Source: Clostridiales bacterium (GTDB lineage: Bacteria > Bacillota > Clostridia > Christensenellales > Aristaeellaceae). From it: a stretch of 64,000 nucleotides of DNA. This document shows positions 9,162 to 17,579 of the stretch, piece by piece. Made by a program: the position numbers and the translations under genes. Location of the stretch: NCBI GenBank assembly GCA_015056205.1, contig SVGS01000015.1, positions 18,168 through 82,167 of the forward strand. Direction: 5' to 3'. Every line of letters begins with the position of its first letter. Positions within the stretch are counted from its first letter, which is position 1. Below the pieces are notes generated by a model. That model had not been told where the DNA came from. It did no database searches and worked only from the letters and a program-made list of their open reading frames with translations.

Positions 9162-9162
9162 C

Positions 9163-9867
9163 ATGGGAAAAGACGTGATCGTGGCCTGTGATTTTGACAG
9201 CATGGAAAAGACGCTGGCGTTTCTGGATCTCTTTGAGGGGCAGGCGCGGAAGCCCTTTGTGAAAATCGGCATGGAACTGTTCTATGCGGAAGGGCCGCGG
9301 ATTGTCCGGGAGATCAAGAGCCGCGGGCATAAGATTTTCCTGGATCTGAAGCTGCATGATATCCCGAATCAGGTGAAAAAGGCCATGGCGGTGCTGAGCC
9401 GGATGGATGTGGATATCTGCAATGTTCACGCGGCCGGTACGGTGCGGATGATGGAAGCGGCGCTGGAAGGCCTGACCCGGCCGGACGGAACGCGGCCGCT
9501 GCTGATCGCCGTGACCCAGCTGACCAGCACGGACCAGGAGGCGATGGAAAAGGATCTCTGGATTGAAAAGCCCATCGGCGAGGTGGTCATGCATTACGCG
9601 AAGAACGCCCGGAAGGCCGGGCTGGACGGGGTGGTCTGTTCCCCGCTGGAGGCTGAAAAGGTGCATGAAAGCTGCGGAAAGGATTTCCTGACGGTGACGC
9701 CGGGCGTGCGCTTTGCGGATGGGGATAAAGGCGATCAGAAACGGGTGATGACCCCCGCGGAAGCAAAACGGGTCGGCAGCGACTATATCGTGGTGGGCCG
9801 GCCGATTACCGCCGCGGAGGATCCGGTGGCGGCCTATGAACGCTGCTGCGGCGAGTTCATTGATTAA
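9163..9867 (+). CDS. pyrF: Orotidine 5'-phosphate decarboxylase
   Basis: Last step of UMP synthesis: decarboxylates OMP. The catalytic array DLKLHD (Asp61, Lys63, Asp66) is intact, and the C-terminal phosphate-gripper region includes VTPGVRFADGDKGDQKRV and GSDYIVVGRPIT. Its 234 residues match the short, group-1 enzymes. The ATG is one base after the pyrD stop and has a GGAGAAAAATGAC ribosome site. A 79-base AT-richer gap separates it from pyrE and shows no clear terminator. Confidence 0.97.
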   Translation: MGKDVIVACDFDSMEKTLAFLDLFEGQARKPFVKIGMELFYAEGPRIVREIKSRGHKIFLDLKLHDIPNQVKKAMAVLSRMDVDICNVHAAGTVRMMEAALEGLTRPDGTRPLLIAVTQLTSTDQEAMEKDLWIEKPIGEVVMHYAKNARKAGLDGVVCSPLEAEKVHESCGKDFLTVTPGVRFADGDKGDQKRVMTPAEAKRVGSDYIVVGRPITAAEDPVAAYERCCGEFID

Positions 9868-9946
9868 TAAAAAACATTGATTAAAAAAACCGGTGAGCCC
9901 GTCCTTTGGAATGCATAAAAAAACAGAAAGGCAGGTAGGAGGAAAA

Positions 9947-10597
9947 ATGACCAGAGAGGAACTGAACCGACAGATTGCCAGGGATCTGCTGAAGATCCGG
10001 GCGGTATTTTTCCGTCCGGAAGAGCCCTTTACCTGGGCCAGCGGAATCAAGAGCCCGGTCTACTGTGATAACCGGCTGACGCTGACCGCGCCGGAGGTGC
10101 GGACGGATGTCGAGGAAGGACTGGCCCGGCTGATCCGGGAGGAATATCCGTCTGTCCAGGTGCTGATGGGAACCTCCACGGCGGGCATTGCCCACGCGGC
10201 GATCACGGGGCATCTGCTCGATCTGCCGATGGGGTATGTGCGCTCCGGAGCCAAGGACCACGGCCGTCAGAATCAGATTGAAGGCCGGCTGGAAAAGGGC
10301 CAGAAGGTCGTGGTCGTGGAGGACCTGATTTCTACCGCGGGGAGTGTGCTGGAGGTGGTGGAGGTCCTGCGGGCGGCCGGAGCGGAGGTGCTGGGTATTG
10401 TCAGCATCTTTACCTACGGAATGCAGAAAGGCCTGGACCGGCTGAATGCCGCCGGCGTGAAGAATGTCTCCCTGACCAGTTTCGATATCATTGCCGAGGA
10501 AGCCGCGAAGGAAGGCTATATCCGTCCGGATGATATCTCCCGCCTGATCCGGTTCCGGAATCACCCGGAGGATGACAGCTGGTCAAAGGAGGTATAG
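9947..10597 (+). CDS. pyrE: Orotate phosphoribosyltransferase
   Basis: Joins orotate to PRPP to give OMP. The PRPP-binding loop [13 protein letters not shown] is present, as are the KSPVYCDNR segment and the [14 protein letters not shown] loop with the catalytic lysine region. Start at ATG 9947 rests on TAGGAGG six bases upstream; it gives 216 residues, normal for the family. An in-frame GTG at 9893 would add 18 residues without a ribosome site. It ends one base before pyrB. Confidence 0.97.
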   Translation: MTREELNRQIARDLLKIRAVFFRPEEPFTWASGIKSPVYCDNRLTLTAPEVRTDVEEGLARLIREEYPSVQVLMGTSTAGIAHAAITGHLLDLPMGYVRSGAKDHGRQNQIEGRLEKGQKVVVVEDLISTAGSVLEVVEVLRAAGAEVLGIVSIFTYGMQKGLDRLNAAGVKNVSLTSFDIIAEEAAKEGYIRPDDISRLIRFRNHPEDDSWSKEV

Positions 10598-10598
10598 C

Positions 10599-11522
10599 AT
10601 GCGAAGCGTCATTGATGTTCCGGATCTGTCCCTGAGTGAACTGGACGCTCTGATGGATACGGCGGAGGATATTATTGCCCGGCCGGATGACTATGCCGAT
10701 GCCTGCCGAAGAAAGAAGCTGGCAACCCTCTTCTTTGAACCGAGCACCCGCACGCGTCTGAGCTTCGAGGCGGCCATGTATGAGCTGGGCGGAAACGTGC
10801 TCAGCGTAACGGGAGCCGGAACCAGCTCCGCGGCGAAGGGCGAGAGCGTGGCGGATACGGTAAAGACGGTTTCCTGCTATGCGGACCTGATCGCCATGCG
10901 GCATCCGAAGGAAGGCGCGGCGCTGGTGGCGGCCCGGAATGCCTCCGTTCCGGTGATTAATGCGGGCGACGGCGGCCACTGCCATCCGACCCAGACACTG
11001 GCGGATCTGCTGACGATCCGGCGGGAGAAAGGCCGGCTGGGGAATCTGACGGTCGGCCTGTGCGGCGATCTGAAGTTCGGGCGTACCGTTCATTCCCTGA
11101 TCGGCGCGCTGAGCCGGTATGAGGGGCTCTCCTTCATTCTGATCAGCCCGGAGGAGCTGAAGGTTCCGAGCTATGTGAAAAATGATCACCTGAAGAAAAA
11201 CGGGATTCCTTATCAGCAGACGACCTCGCTGGAGGAAGCGATCGGCGGTCTGGATATTTTGTATATGACCCGTGTGCAGCGGGAGCGCTTCTTTAACGAA
11301 GAGGATTATCTGCGGCTGAGGGACAGCTATATTCTGACGCCGGAAAAACTGAAAAAGGCGCGTCCCGATCTGTGCGTGATGCATCCGCTGCCCCGCGTGA
11401 ATGAAATCAGCGTGGCGGTGGATGAGGATCCCCGGGCCTGTTATTTCAAGCAGGTGCTGAACGGAAAATATATGCGGATGGCGCTGATCCTGATGCTGCT
11501 GAAGGAGGCGGGGAAACTGTGA
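10599..11522 (+). CDS. pyrB: Aspartate carbamoyltransferase catalytic subunit
   Basis: Condenses carbamoyl phosphate with aspartate. The carbamoyl-phosphate motif [13 protein letters not shown] (about residues 44-56) and the HPLPRVNEI segment near the C-terminus are both typical. The ATG at 10599 sits eight bases after AAAGGAGG; the resulting 307 residues fit the family, whereas an upstream start at 10572 would overlap pyrE. The following pyrI implies a holoenzyme of the class B (c6r6) type with allosteric control. Confidence 0.98.
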   Translation: MRSVIDVPDLSLSELDALMDTAEDIIARPDDYADACRRKKLATLFFEPSTRTRLSFEAAMYELGGNVLSVTGAGTSSAAKGESVADTVKTVSCYADLIAMRHPKEGAALVAARNASVPVINAGDGGHCHPTQTLADLLTIRREKGRLGNLTVGLCGDLKFGRTVHSLIGALSRYEGLSFILISPEELKVPSYVKNDHLKKNGIPYQQTTSLEEAIGGLDILYMTRVQRERFFNEEDYLRLRDSYILTPEKLKKARPDLCVMHPLPRVNEISVAVDEDPRACYFKQVLNGKYMRMALILMLLKEAGKL

Positions 11523-11941
11523 ACGTGGATTCCATTCGGGACGGAATTGTGATTGACCATATCTCGGCGGGCTGCGGTATGAAGCTGTACCGGCTGCTGG
11601 GGCTGGAAGCGCTGGAGGTTCCGGTGGCCATGATTACCCATGTGGCTTCCGAGAAGCGGGGAAGAAAGGATATCATCAAGATTGACGCGGATATTCCCGT
11701 GGACTTCAATGTCATCGGCTATGTGGATCCGGGAGCCACGGTCAATATTATCCGCAACGGGGAACTGCGGGAAAAAAAGCAGATCGATATGCCGGAGATG
11801 CTGGTCAACGTGATCTCCTGTAAAAATCCCCGCTGCATCTCCAGCTGCGAGCAGGAGCTGGAGCAGGTTTTCCGTCTGGCCAACCGGGAAAAAAAGGAAT
11901 ACCGGTGCATATACTGCGAGACAAAAGCCGCGGGGCTGTAA
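11519..11941 (+). CDS. pyrI: Aspartate carbamoyltransferase regulatory subunit
   Basis: Binds nucleotide effectors and joins PyrB trimers. The 140-residue chain has an N-terminal allosteric domain ([14 protein letters not shown]...LLGLE) and a C-terminal zinc domain with Cys101-x4-Cys106 and Cys130-x2-Cys133, the spacing known from E. coli PyrI. The GTG start overlaps the pyrB stop (GTGA), so the two subunits are translationally coupled. PyrI is absent from Bacillus but occurs in many Clostridia. Last gene of the pyr operon. Confidence 0.96.
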   Translation: MNVDSIRDGIVIDHISAGCGMKLYRLLGLEALEVPVAMITHVASEKRGRKDIIKIDADIPVDFNVIGYVDPGATVNIIRNGELREKKQIDMPEMLVNVISCKNPRCISSCEQELEQVFRLANREKKEYRCIYCETKAAGL

Positions 11942-11967
11942 GCTGCTCTCCCCTCCGAAGGACGGAC

Positions 11968-12049
11968 AAAGCCGAACGTTTATTGCCGAACGTTCGGATT
12001 TTTAGTTCGAAAACAGGAATATTTCGGAATAAAAGATTGACAACGTTCG
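11968..12049 (+). promoter_or_regulatory. Cluster of PurBox-like elements upstream of the pur promoter
   Basis: CCGAAC occurs at 11972-11977 and 11986-11991 within the repeated context GCCGAACGTT, and its inverse GTTCGG at 11992-11997, forming the perfect palindrome CCGAACGTTCGG. A further inverse GTTCG (12045-12049) lies in the spacer of the predicted pur promoter. The flanks fit the Bacillota PurR PurBox consensus AWWWCCGAACWWT at most positions. That PurR controls this operon is inference; no purR gene is in the window. Confidence 0.5.
11972..12003 (+). terminator. Putative terminator of the pyr operon, overlapping PurBox-like elements
   Basis: CCGAACG (11972-11978) can pair with CGTTCGG (11991-11997) across a 12-base loop, followed by ATTTTT. 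It lies 31 bases after pyrI, where an operon end is expected. The same bases carry PurBox-like motifs, so the reading as terminator is plausible but not exclusive. Confidence 0.5.
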
Positions 12050-12065
12050 TGTTTTAAGCTAAGAT
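12037..12065 (+). promoter_or_regulatory. Predicted sigma-A promoter of the pur operon
   Basis: TTGACA (12037-12042), 17-base spacer, TAAGAT (12060-12065). It is the only good match in the gap before purE and gives a leader of about 110 bases. A PurBox-like GTTCG lies in the spacer. Confidence 0.75.
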
Positions 12066-12068
12066 AAG

Positions 12069-12127
12069 CGTGCCTTCGGGAAGGGGCTCCGGCGCCTTGC
12101 CGAAGAATCACCGTGCTTTCGGGAAGG
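12069..12127 (+). repeat. Two direct repeats with small hairpins in the pur leader
   Basis: CGTGCCTTCGGGAAGG (12069-12084) and CGTGCTTTCGGGAAGG (12112-12127) differ at one base and are 43 bases apart. Each can form a tiny CCTT/AAGG-type hairpin with a CGGG tetraloop. A perfect palindrome CTTCCGGCCGGAAG (12138-12151) follows. I do not see the conserved cores of purine, PRPP or guanidine riboswitches. Confidence 0.55.
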
Positions 12128-12179
12128 ATTAGCGTCTCTTCCGGCCGGAAGCATCGTGGGGAAAGGCGGAGAAAGAGCC

Positions 12180-12668
12180 ATGAAAAAGGTCGGTATCATT
12201 ATGGGCAGCGACAGCGATCTGCCGGTGGTTAAAAAGGCGGCGGATCAGCTGAGGGCTCTGGATATTCCCTTTGAGGTGCATGTCTATTCCGCGCATCGTA
12301 CCCCCGAGTCCGCCCGCACCTTCGCCCTGTCGGCCCGGGAGAGCGGCTTCGGTGTCCTGATCGCCGCGGCCGGGATGGCGGCGCATCTGGCGGGGGCGCT
12401 CGCGGCGGCGACCACGCTGCCGGTCATCGGCATTCCCTGCGCCGGCCCCCTGCTGGACGGGCTGGACGCGCTGCTGAGCACGGTGCAGATGCCTTCCGGC
12501 GTCCCGGTGGCGGCCGTGGCGGTCGGGGGCGGCGTGAACGCGGCCCTGCTGGCGGCGCAGATTCTGGCGGTCTCCGACCCGGCGCTGGCGGCCCGGCTGG
12601 ACGCCAAAAGGGAGAGCGACGCCCGGGCGGTGCTGGAAAAGGATGCGGGGATCGCCGCCCGGCTGTAA
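12180..12668 (+). CDS. purE: N5-carboxyaminoimidazole ribonucleotide mutase
   Basis: Converts N5-CAIR to CAIR (class I) in IMP synthesis. The 162-residue protein has GSDSDLPVV at the N-terminus, SAHRTPE, a glycine-rich [12 protein letters not shown] loop and [14 protein letters not shown], all class I-like. Class I PurE normally depends on PurK, which is not in the window. The ATG at 12180 is used because an earlier in-frame GTG has no ribosome site and would add only a short basic stretch. First gene of the pur operon. Confidence 0.95.
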   Translation: MKKVGIIMGSDSDLPVVKKAADQLRALDIPFEVHVYSAHRTPESARTFALSARESGFGVLIAAAGMAAHLAGALAAATTLPVIGIPCAGPLLDGLDALLSTVQMPSGVPVAAVAVGGGVNAALLAAQILAVSDPALAARLDAKRESDARAVLEKDAGIAARL

Positions 12669-12748
12669 GCCCGGCGGAAGGCGGTTCCCGGCGCTTTCCC
12701 GGATTCGGAAAGAATGAAAAAACAATGACGGAGAGGAAGAAAAAAGGC

Positions 12749-13435
12749 ATGGAAAAGAAGCTTGTCTACACCGGAAAGACCAAGAATGTCTACGCGCTGG
12801 AGAACGGAAACTATGAGCTCCTGTTCAAGGATGACTGTACCGGCAAGGACGGGGTGTTCGATCCCGGGGAGAACAGCATCGGCCTGACCATCGAGGGCGT
12901 GGGCGATGTGAACCTCCGGATGAGCATCTATTTCTTCGAAAAGATCAACGCCGCCGGCATTGCGACCCATTTTGTGAGCGCCGATCCCGCCCGGACCACC
13001 ATGGAAGTGAAGCCGGCGAAGGTTTTCGGCAAGGGCCTGGAGGTCATCTGCCGTTACCGCGCGGTGGGCAGCTTCTACCGCCGTTACAGCGATTATATCG
13101 AGGAGGGCGCCCCGCTGCCCGCCTATGTGGAAATGACCTTCAAGAATGACGCCAAGGGCGATCCCCTGGTGACCCGGGACGGCCTGGTGGACCTGAAGGT
13201 GATGAGCGGGGAGCAGTATGACGCCATCCGGGAGATGACCCGGAAGGTTACCCGCATCGTGGCGGACGAAATGGCGGCCCGCGGCATGGAGCTGTATGAT
13301 ATCAAGTTCGAGTTCGGCTATGACGCCGACGGTTCCGTCATGCTGATCGATGAGATCGCCAGCGGCAATATGCGGGTGTATAAGGACGGAAAGTACATCG
13401 ATCCGATGACCCTGAGCAAGCTGTTCTTTGCCTGA
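12749..13435 (+). CDS. purC: SAICAR synthetase
   Basis: Ligates aspartate to CAIR with ATP. Signatures seen: [11 protein letters not shown] at the N-terminus, [29 protein letters not shown] and [10 protein letters not shown] in the ATP-binding part. ATG 12749 gives 228 residues and is preceded by GGAGAGG about ten bases upstream; ATG 12725 in the same frame would add eight charged residues and cannot be excluded. A GC-rich gap of about 80 bases separates it from purE. The product SAICAR needs PurB, which is not encoded here. Confidence 0.95.
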   Translation: MEKKLVYTGKTKNVYALENGNYELLFKDDCTGKDGVFDPGENSIGLTIEGVGDVNLRMSIYFFEKINAAGIATHFVSADPARTTMEVKPAKVFGKGLEVICRYRAVGSFYRRYSDYIEEGAPLPAYVEMTFKNDAKGDPLVTRDGLVDLKVMSGEQYDAIREMTRKVTRIVADEMAARGMELYDIKFEFGYDADGSVMLIDEIASGNMRVYKDGKYIDPMTLSKLFFA

Positions 13436-13450
13436 TTTCGGTTTCATCCC

Positions 13451-13478
13451 GCGCGGGACCGCTGAGCCGGTTCCGCGC
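13451..13478 (+). other. Hairpin between purC and purF
   Basis: GCGCGGGACCG (13451-13461) pairs with CGGTTCCGCGC (13468-13478) as an 11-bp stem (one G-U) around the loop CTGAGC. No T tract follows, so it is more likely an mRNA-stability or processing element than a terminator. Confidence 0.5.
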
Positions 13479-13530
13479 AGTCTGTCCCCGGGGTTTTCCC
13501 CCGTAATAAGGAGAAAGCAGGAGAGGTATC

Positions 13531-14964
13531 ATGGGCGGATTCTTTGGCATCGTTTCGACCCGGGACTGCATGCTGGATGTGTTTTTCGGGGTGGATTACC
13601 ACAGCCATCTGGGCACCCGGCGGGCGGGCATGGCGGCCTGGGATGAGGAAATCGGCCTCCAGCGAAAGATTCATAATATCTGCAACGCGCCCTTCCGGAC
13701 CAAGTTTGAGCATATCTTCGAGGAAATGCGCGGCACCAGCGCCATCGGCTGCATCAGCGACAGCGATCCCCAGCCCCTGCTGATCCGTTCCAGCCTGGGC
13801 ACCTACGCCATCTGCATGACGGGCGTCATCAATAATTCGGAACAGCTGATCGAGCAGTATCTCAGCTTCAGCGGCGGCCATTTTGACAGCATGACCGGCG
13901 GGCGGATCAACCAGACGGAGCTGCTCAGCGCGCTGATCAATCAGAAAAGCGATTTCAGCGAGGGCATCCGCTTCGCCCAGAAGTCGGTGGAGGGCACGGC
14001 CAGCATCCTGATCCTGACGGAACAGGGGCATATCATCGCCGCGCGGGACCGGATGGGCCGCCTGCCGGTGGCCGTCGGAAAGCGGGAGGACGGCTATGCG
14101 GTGGCCTTCGAAAGCTTTGCCTTTCATAAAACCGGCTTTGAGGATGTGAAGGAGCTGGGCCCGGGAGAGATCGTGGAGCTGACGCCGGATCGGATGACGG
14201 TCCTCAGCCCGGCGCGGGAAAAGAAGAAAATCTGCTCCTTCCTCTGGAGCTATTACGGTTATCCGACCTCGACCTATGAGGGCGTCAACGTGGAGGAAAT
14301 GCGCTACCGGAACGGCGCCATCCTGGCGGAAAACGACGCCGCGGCCGGCCGGAACGATCCGATCGATTATGTGGGCGGCGTCCCGGACAGCGGCACCCCG
14401 CACGCCATCGGCTATGCCAACCGCAGCGGCCGGCCCTTCGCCCGGGCCTTTATCAAGTATACGCCCACCTGGAGCCGCAGCTTTATGCCCGCCAGCCAGA
14501 CGGACCGGGATAAAATCGCGAAGATGAAGCAGATTCCGGTGAACGAGCTGATCCGGGGCAAGCATCTGCTTTTCGTGGATGACAGCATCGTGCGGGGAAC
14601 CCAGCTGCGGGAGACGGTGGAATTCCTGTATGAAAGCGGCGCGGCGAGCGTGCATATGCGCAGCGCCTGCCCCCCGATCATGTACGCCTGCCGGTATCTG
14701 AATTTCTCCCGGTCGAACAGCGATTTGGAGCTGATTGCCCGGCGGGTGATCCTGGAGCTGGAGGGCGAGCCCGGGTTTGAGCATATCGCGGAATACGCGG
14801 ACGGCGCGACGGAGCGGGGCCGGAAGCTGCGCCAAACCATCTGCGACAAATTCCATTTCGCCTCCCTGGAGTTCCAGACGCTGGAGGGCGTGATCCAGGC
14901 GATCGGGCTCGATCCCTGCGAACTGTGCACCTACTGCTGGGACGGCAGAACCGATGACGAATAA
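13531..14964 (+). CDS. purF: Amidophosphoribosyltransferase homologue lacking the catalytic N-terminal cysteine
   Basis: By position this is the first enzyme of purine synthesis (PRPP to phosphoribosylamine). The C-terminal phosphoribosyltransferase domain is intact, with PRPP loop VDDSIVRGT (residues 349-357) and GVPDSGTPHAIGYA. Cysteines 235, 387, 463 and 466 match the Fe-S ligands of Bacillus PurF, including a CxxCxxC tail. The N-terminal glutaminase half is degenerate: the protein begins MGGFFGI where active enzymes have a processed Cys in CGVFGI; the HVRYAT and HNGNL motifs are replaced by GCISDSDP and TGVINN. It should therefore not hydrolyse glutamine; use of free ammonia or a separate donor is inference. 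Similar MGGFFG proteins are, from memory, annotated PurF in other Clostridia. It precedes purM in an otherwise normal operon. Confidence 0.85.
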   Translation: MGGFFGIVSTRDCMLDVFFGVDYHSHLGTRRAGMAAWDEEIGLQRKIHNICNAPFRTKFEHIFEEMRGTSAIGCISDSDPQPLLIRSSLGTYAICMTGVINNSEQLIEQYLSFSGGHFDSMTGGRINQTELLSALINQKSDFSEGIRFAQKSVEGTASILILTEQGHIIAARDRMGRLPVAVGKREDGYAVAFESFAFHKTGFEDVKELGPGEIVELTPDRMTVLSPAREKKKICSFLWSYYGYPTSTYEGVNVEEMRYRNGAILAENDAAAGRNDPIDYVGGVPDSGTPHAIGYANRSGRPFARAFIKYTPTWSRSFMPASQTDRDKIAKMKQIPVNELIRGKHLLFVDDSIVRGTQLRETVEFLYESGAASVHMRSACPPIMYACRYLNFSRSNSDLELIARRVILELEGEPGFEHIAEYADGATERGRKLRQTICDKFHFASLEFQTLEGVIQAIGLDPCELCTYCWDGRTDDE

Positions 14965-15001
14965 GCCGGACCGGATCAAAGCGGTCGGAAAGGAAACAGC
15001 C

Positions 15002-16045
15002 ATGAACGATCTTTCGAAATCCGAAGCCTACGCGGCGGCGGGCGTGGATATCACGGCCGGCTACCGTTCGGTGGAACTGATGAAAAAGCATATCCGCAGA
15101 ACGACGATTCCGGGAGCGGATCCGGACGTGGGCGGCTTCGGCGGCGCCTTTGAGCCGGATCTCACGGGAATGGAGCAGCCGGTGCTGGTTTCCGGCACGG
15201 ACGGCGTCGGCACGAAGCTGAAGCTCGCCTTCCTGACGGACCGGCATGATACGGTCGGGATCGACTGTGTGGCGATGTGCGTCAATGATATCATCTGCTG
15301 CGGCGCGCGGCCGCTCTTCTTCCTGGATTATATCGCCTGCGGCCGGAATGTCCCGGAGCGGATCGAGCAGATTGTGAAGGGGGTCGCCGAAGGCTGCGTA
15401 CAGGCCGGCTGCGCCCTGATCGGCGGAGAAACGGCGGAGCATCCGGGCCTGATGCCGGAGAATGAATATGACCTGGCGGGGTATGCCACGGGAATTGTGG
15501 ATAAAAAGCGGATGATCGACCGCCGCGCCATGCGCCCGGGGGACGTGATTCTGGCCCTGCCCTCCTCCGGCGTCCACAGCAACGGCTTCAGCCTCGTGCG
15601 GAAGGTGTTTGACGTGGACCACGCGGATCTGAACGCCCCGGTGGCCCGGCTGGGCGGAAAGAGCCTCGGCGAGGAGCTGCTGACCCCGACCCGGATTTAT
15701 GTGAAGCCGGTCCTGGCCCTGCTGAAGGAGGTCCGGGTTTCCGGCATCAGCCATATTACGGGCGGCGGATTCTATGAGAATATCCCGCGGAGCATTCCCG
15801 ACGGCCTGGGCGCGGAAATCGAGCGGAAAAAAGTCCGGGTGCTGCCGGTGTTCGGCCTGATCGCGGAAAAGGGCGGCATCTCCGAGCGGGATATGTTCAA
15901 TACGTATAATATGGGCGTGGGCATGAGCGTGGTCGTGGCGGCGGAGGATCAGTCCCGGGCGCTGCAAATCCTGTCGGCCCGGGGCGTGGACGCCTATCCC
16001 GTCGGCCGCGTCGTGGAAAGCGGCGAAAAAATCCGGATCATCTGA
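15002..16045 (+). CDS. purM: Phosphoribosylformylglycinamidine cyclo-ligase (AIR synthetase)
   Basis: Closes the imidazole ring: FGAM plus ATP gives AIR. The 347-residue protein has the family opening YAAAGVDITAGYRSVELMK, the glycine-rich DVGGFGGAF loop, VSGTDGVGTKLKLA and the ITGGGFYENIPR segment. ATG 15002 follows AAAGGAAA and gives normal length; an in-frame ATG at 14954 would overlap purF by 11 bases and add an atypical basic stretch. It follows purF directly. Confidence 0.97.
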   Translation: MNDLSKSEAYAAAGVDITAGYRSVELMKKHIRRTTIPGADPDVGGFGGAFEPDLTGMEQPVLVSGTDGVGTKLKLAFLTDRHDTVGIDCVAMCVNDIICCGARPLFFLDYIACGRNVPERIEQIVKGVAEGCVQAGCALIGGETAEHPGLMPENEYDLAGYATGIVDKKRMIDRRAMRPGDVILALPSSGVHSNGFSLVRKVFDVDHADLNAPVARLGGKSLGEELLTPTRIYVKPVLALLKEVRVSGISHITGGGFYENIPRSIPDGLGAEIERKKVRVLPVFGLIAEKGGISERDMFNTYNMGVGMSVVVAAEDQSRALQILSARGVDAYPVGRVVESGEKIRII

Positions 16046-16057
16046 GGGGCGGAGCGT

Positions 16058-16684
16058 ATGGAAAAGAAAAAAGCGCGCATCGCGGTGCTGGTCAGCGGCG
16101 GAGGAACCAATCTGCAGGCGATTCTGGATGCCCGGACCTCCGGCGTCCTCACGAGCGGGGAGGTTACCCTGGTGGTCAGCGACCGGCCGGGGGCCTTCGC
16201 CCTTTTCCGGGCGGAAAAGGCGGGGGTGCCCTCCCGGCTGATCGATAAAAAGGCGGCGGGCTCCCAGGCGGCCTTTGAGCAGGCGCTGGAGGCGGCCCTG
16301 GAGGAAAACGGCACGGACCTGATCGTCCTGGCGGGCTTCCTGAGCATCCTCTCGGAGGGCTTCACGTCCCGCTGGCCCCGCCGGATCCTGAATGTGCATC
16401 CCTCCCTGATCCCCAGCTTCTGCGGCGCGGGCTTCTATGGCCTGAAGGTGCATGAGGCGGCCCTTTCCCGGGGCGTGAAGGTCACCGGGGCCACGGTCCA
16501 CTTCGTGAATGAGATTCCCGACGGGGGAGAGATCATCGCCCAGAAGGCGGTGGAAATCCTGCCGGGGGATACGCCGCCGACGCTGCAGCGCCGGGTCATG
16601 GAGCAGGCGGAATGGGTGATTCTGCCCCGGAGCGTGGAGCAGGTGTGCGCCGAAATCCTGCGTTCCGAAACCCCGCGCCCGTAA
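16058..16684 (+). CDS. purN: Glycinamide ribonucleotide formyltransferase
   Basis: Transfers a formyl group from 10-formyl-THF to GAR. It has the N-terminal VLVSGGGTNLQAI loop, the catalytic NVHPSLIPSFCG segment (Asn, His) and VTGATVHFVNEIPDGG with the conserved Asp region. At 208 residues it is normal. Its cofactor is probably supplied by the fhs gene at the end of this operon. Twelve bases separate it from purM. Confidence 0.97.
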   Translation: MEKKKARIAVLVSGGGTNLQAILDARTSGVLTSGEVTLVVSDRPGAFALFRAEKAGVPSRLIDKKAAGSQAAFEQALEAALEENGTDLIVLAGFLSILSEGFTSRWPRRILNVHPSLIPSFCGAGFYGLKVHEAALSRGVKVTGATVHFVNEIPDGGEIIAQKAVEILPGDTPPTLQRRVMEQAEWVILPRSVEQVCAEILRSETPRP

Positions 16685-16775
16685 ATCAAAGGAACCCTCC
16701 CGGAACCGCCCGCCGGAAACCGGCGCCGGCCCGGAAAAAAATCATCAGCGGATAAGAGAAGGAGAGAGAAAAGCC

Positions 16776-17495
16776 ATGGATATTTATGCCGTTCAGACCC
16801 CGGAGCAGCTGCTGGAGCATAACGCCTATCCCGGCCGCGGAATCGTCCTCGGCCAGACCCCGGACGGCAAAAAAGCGGTGGCGGCGTATTTCATTATGGG
16901 CCGCAGCGAAAACAGCCGGAACCGGATCTTTACGGAGAGGGAAGGGGAGGTCTTCACCGAGCCCTTCGATCCCTCGAAGGTTCAGGATCCCTCCCTGATT
17001 ATTTACGCGGCGGTCCGGTCCTTTGAAAATCACCTGATCGTGACCAACGGCAATCAGACGGACACGGTTTGGGACGGGCTGAAGGCGGGAAAAACCTTCG
17101 CCGAATCGCTGGAAAGCCGCGCCTTTGAGCCGGACGGCCCGAACTGGACGCCCCGCATCAGCGGGCTGCTGTCCTTTGCCGAAGGCAGCTTCACCTACCA
17201 GATGAGCATCCTCAAGAGCGCGGACGCCGAAGGCTCCGCCTGTAACCGCTTTACCTATGCCTATGTTCCCCGTCCCGGCCTGGGCCATTTCCTGCATACC
17301 TACGTCTGCGACGGCAATCCGATTCCCACCTTCCAGGGGGAGCCGGAGCGGATGGCCCTCTGCGATGATATTGACGAAATGACCCGCCGGCTCTGGTCCT
17401 CCCTGAATGAACAGAACAAAATCAGCCTCTATGTCCGTTATACCGATCTCGCCACCGGCGCCGCGGAAACCCGCCTGGTGAACAAGCACGGCTGA
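16776..17495 (+). CDS. purO: IMP cyclohydrolase, PurO-type family
   Basis: A 239-residue protein resembling the IMP cyclohydrolase family first known from archaea (PF07826), which closes FAICAR to IMP. Seen in the sequence: the N-terminal YPGRGIVLGQTPDGKKAVAAYFIMGRSENSRNR block and the internal GNQTDTV and PNWTPRISG segments. Its place directly before a transformylase-only PurH homologue supports the role, since that protein lacks the cyclohydrolase half. Good ribosome site GGAGAGAG. The symbol follows the archaeal enzyme; the family call is from recall of these motifs. Confidence 0.85.
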   Translation: MDIYAVQTPEQLLEHNAYPGRGIVLGQTPDGKKAVAAYFIMGRSENSRNRIFTEREGEVFTEPFDPSKVQDPSLIIYAAVRSFENHLIVTNGNQTDTVWDGLKAGKTFAESLESRAFEPDGPNWTPRISGLLSFAEGSFTYQMSILKSADAEGSACNRFTYAYVPRPGLGHFLHTYVCDGNPIPTFQGEPERMALCDDIDEMTRRLWSSLNEQNKISLYVRYTDLATGAAETRLVNKHG

Positions 17496-17579
17496 GCGCC
17501 CCGCCCCCCGCGCGACCCCCGTAATGAAATCCCGTCTTCCGACGGATCCGGCCTGAAGGCAGAAGGAGGAATCTGAACC

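Noticed and set aside
12066..12179. Purine or PRPP riboswitch before purE
   Set aside because: The conserved core sequences are not present; only short repeats and palindromes are seen.
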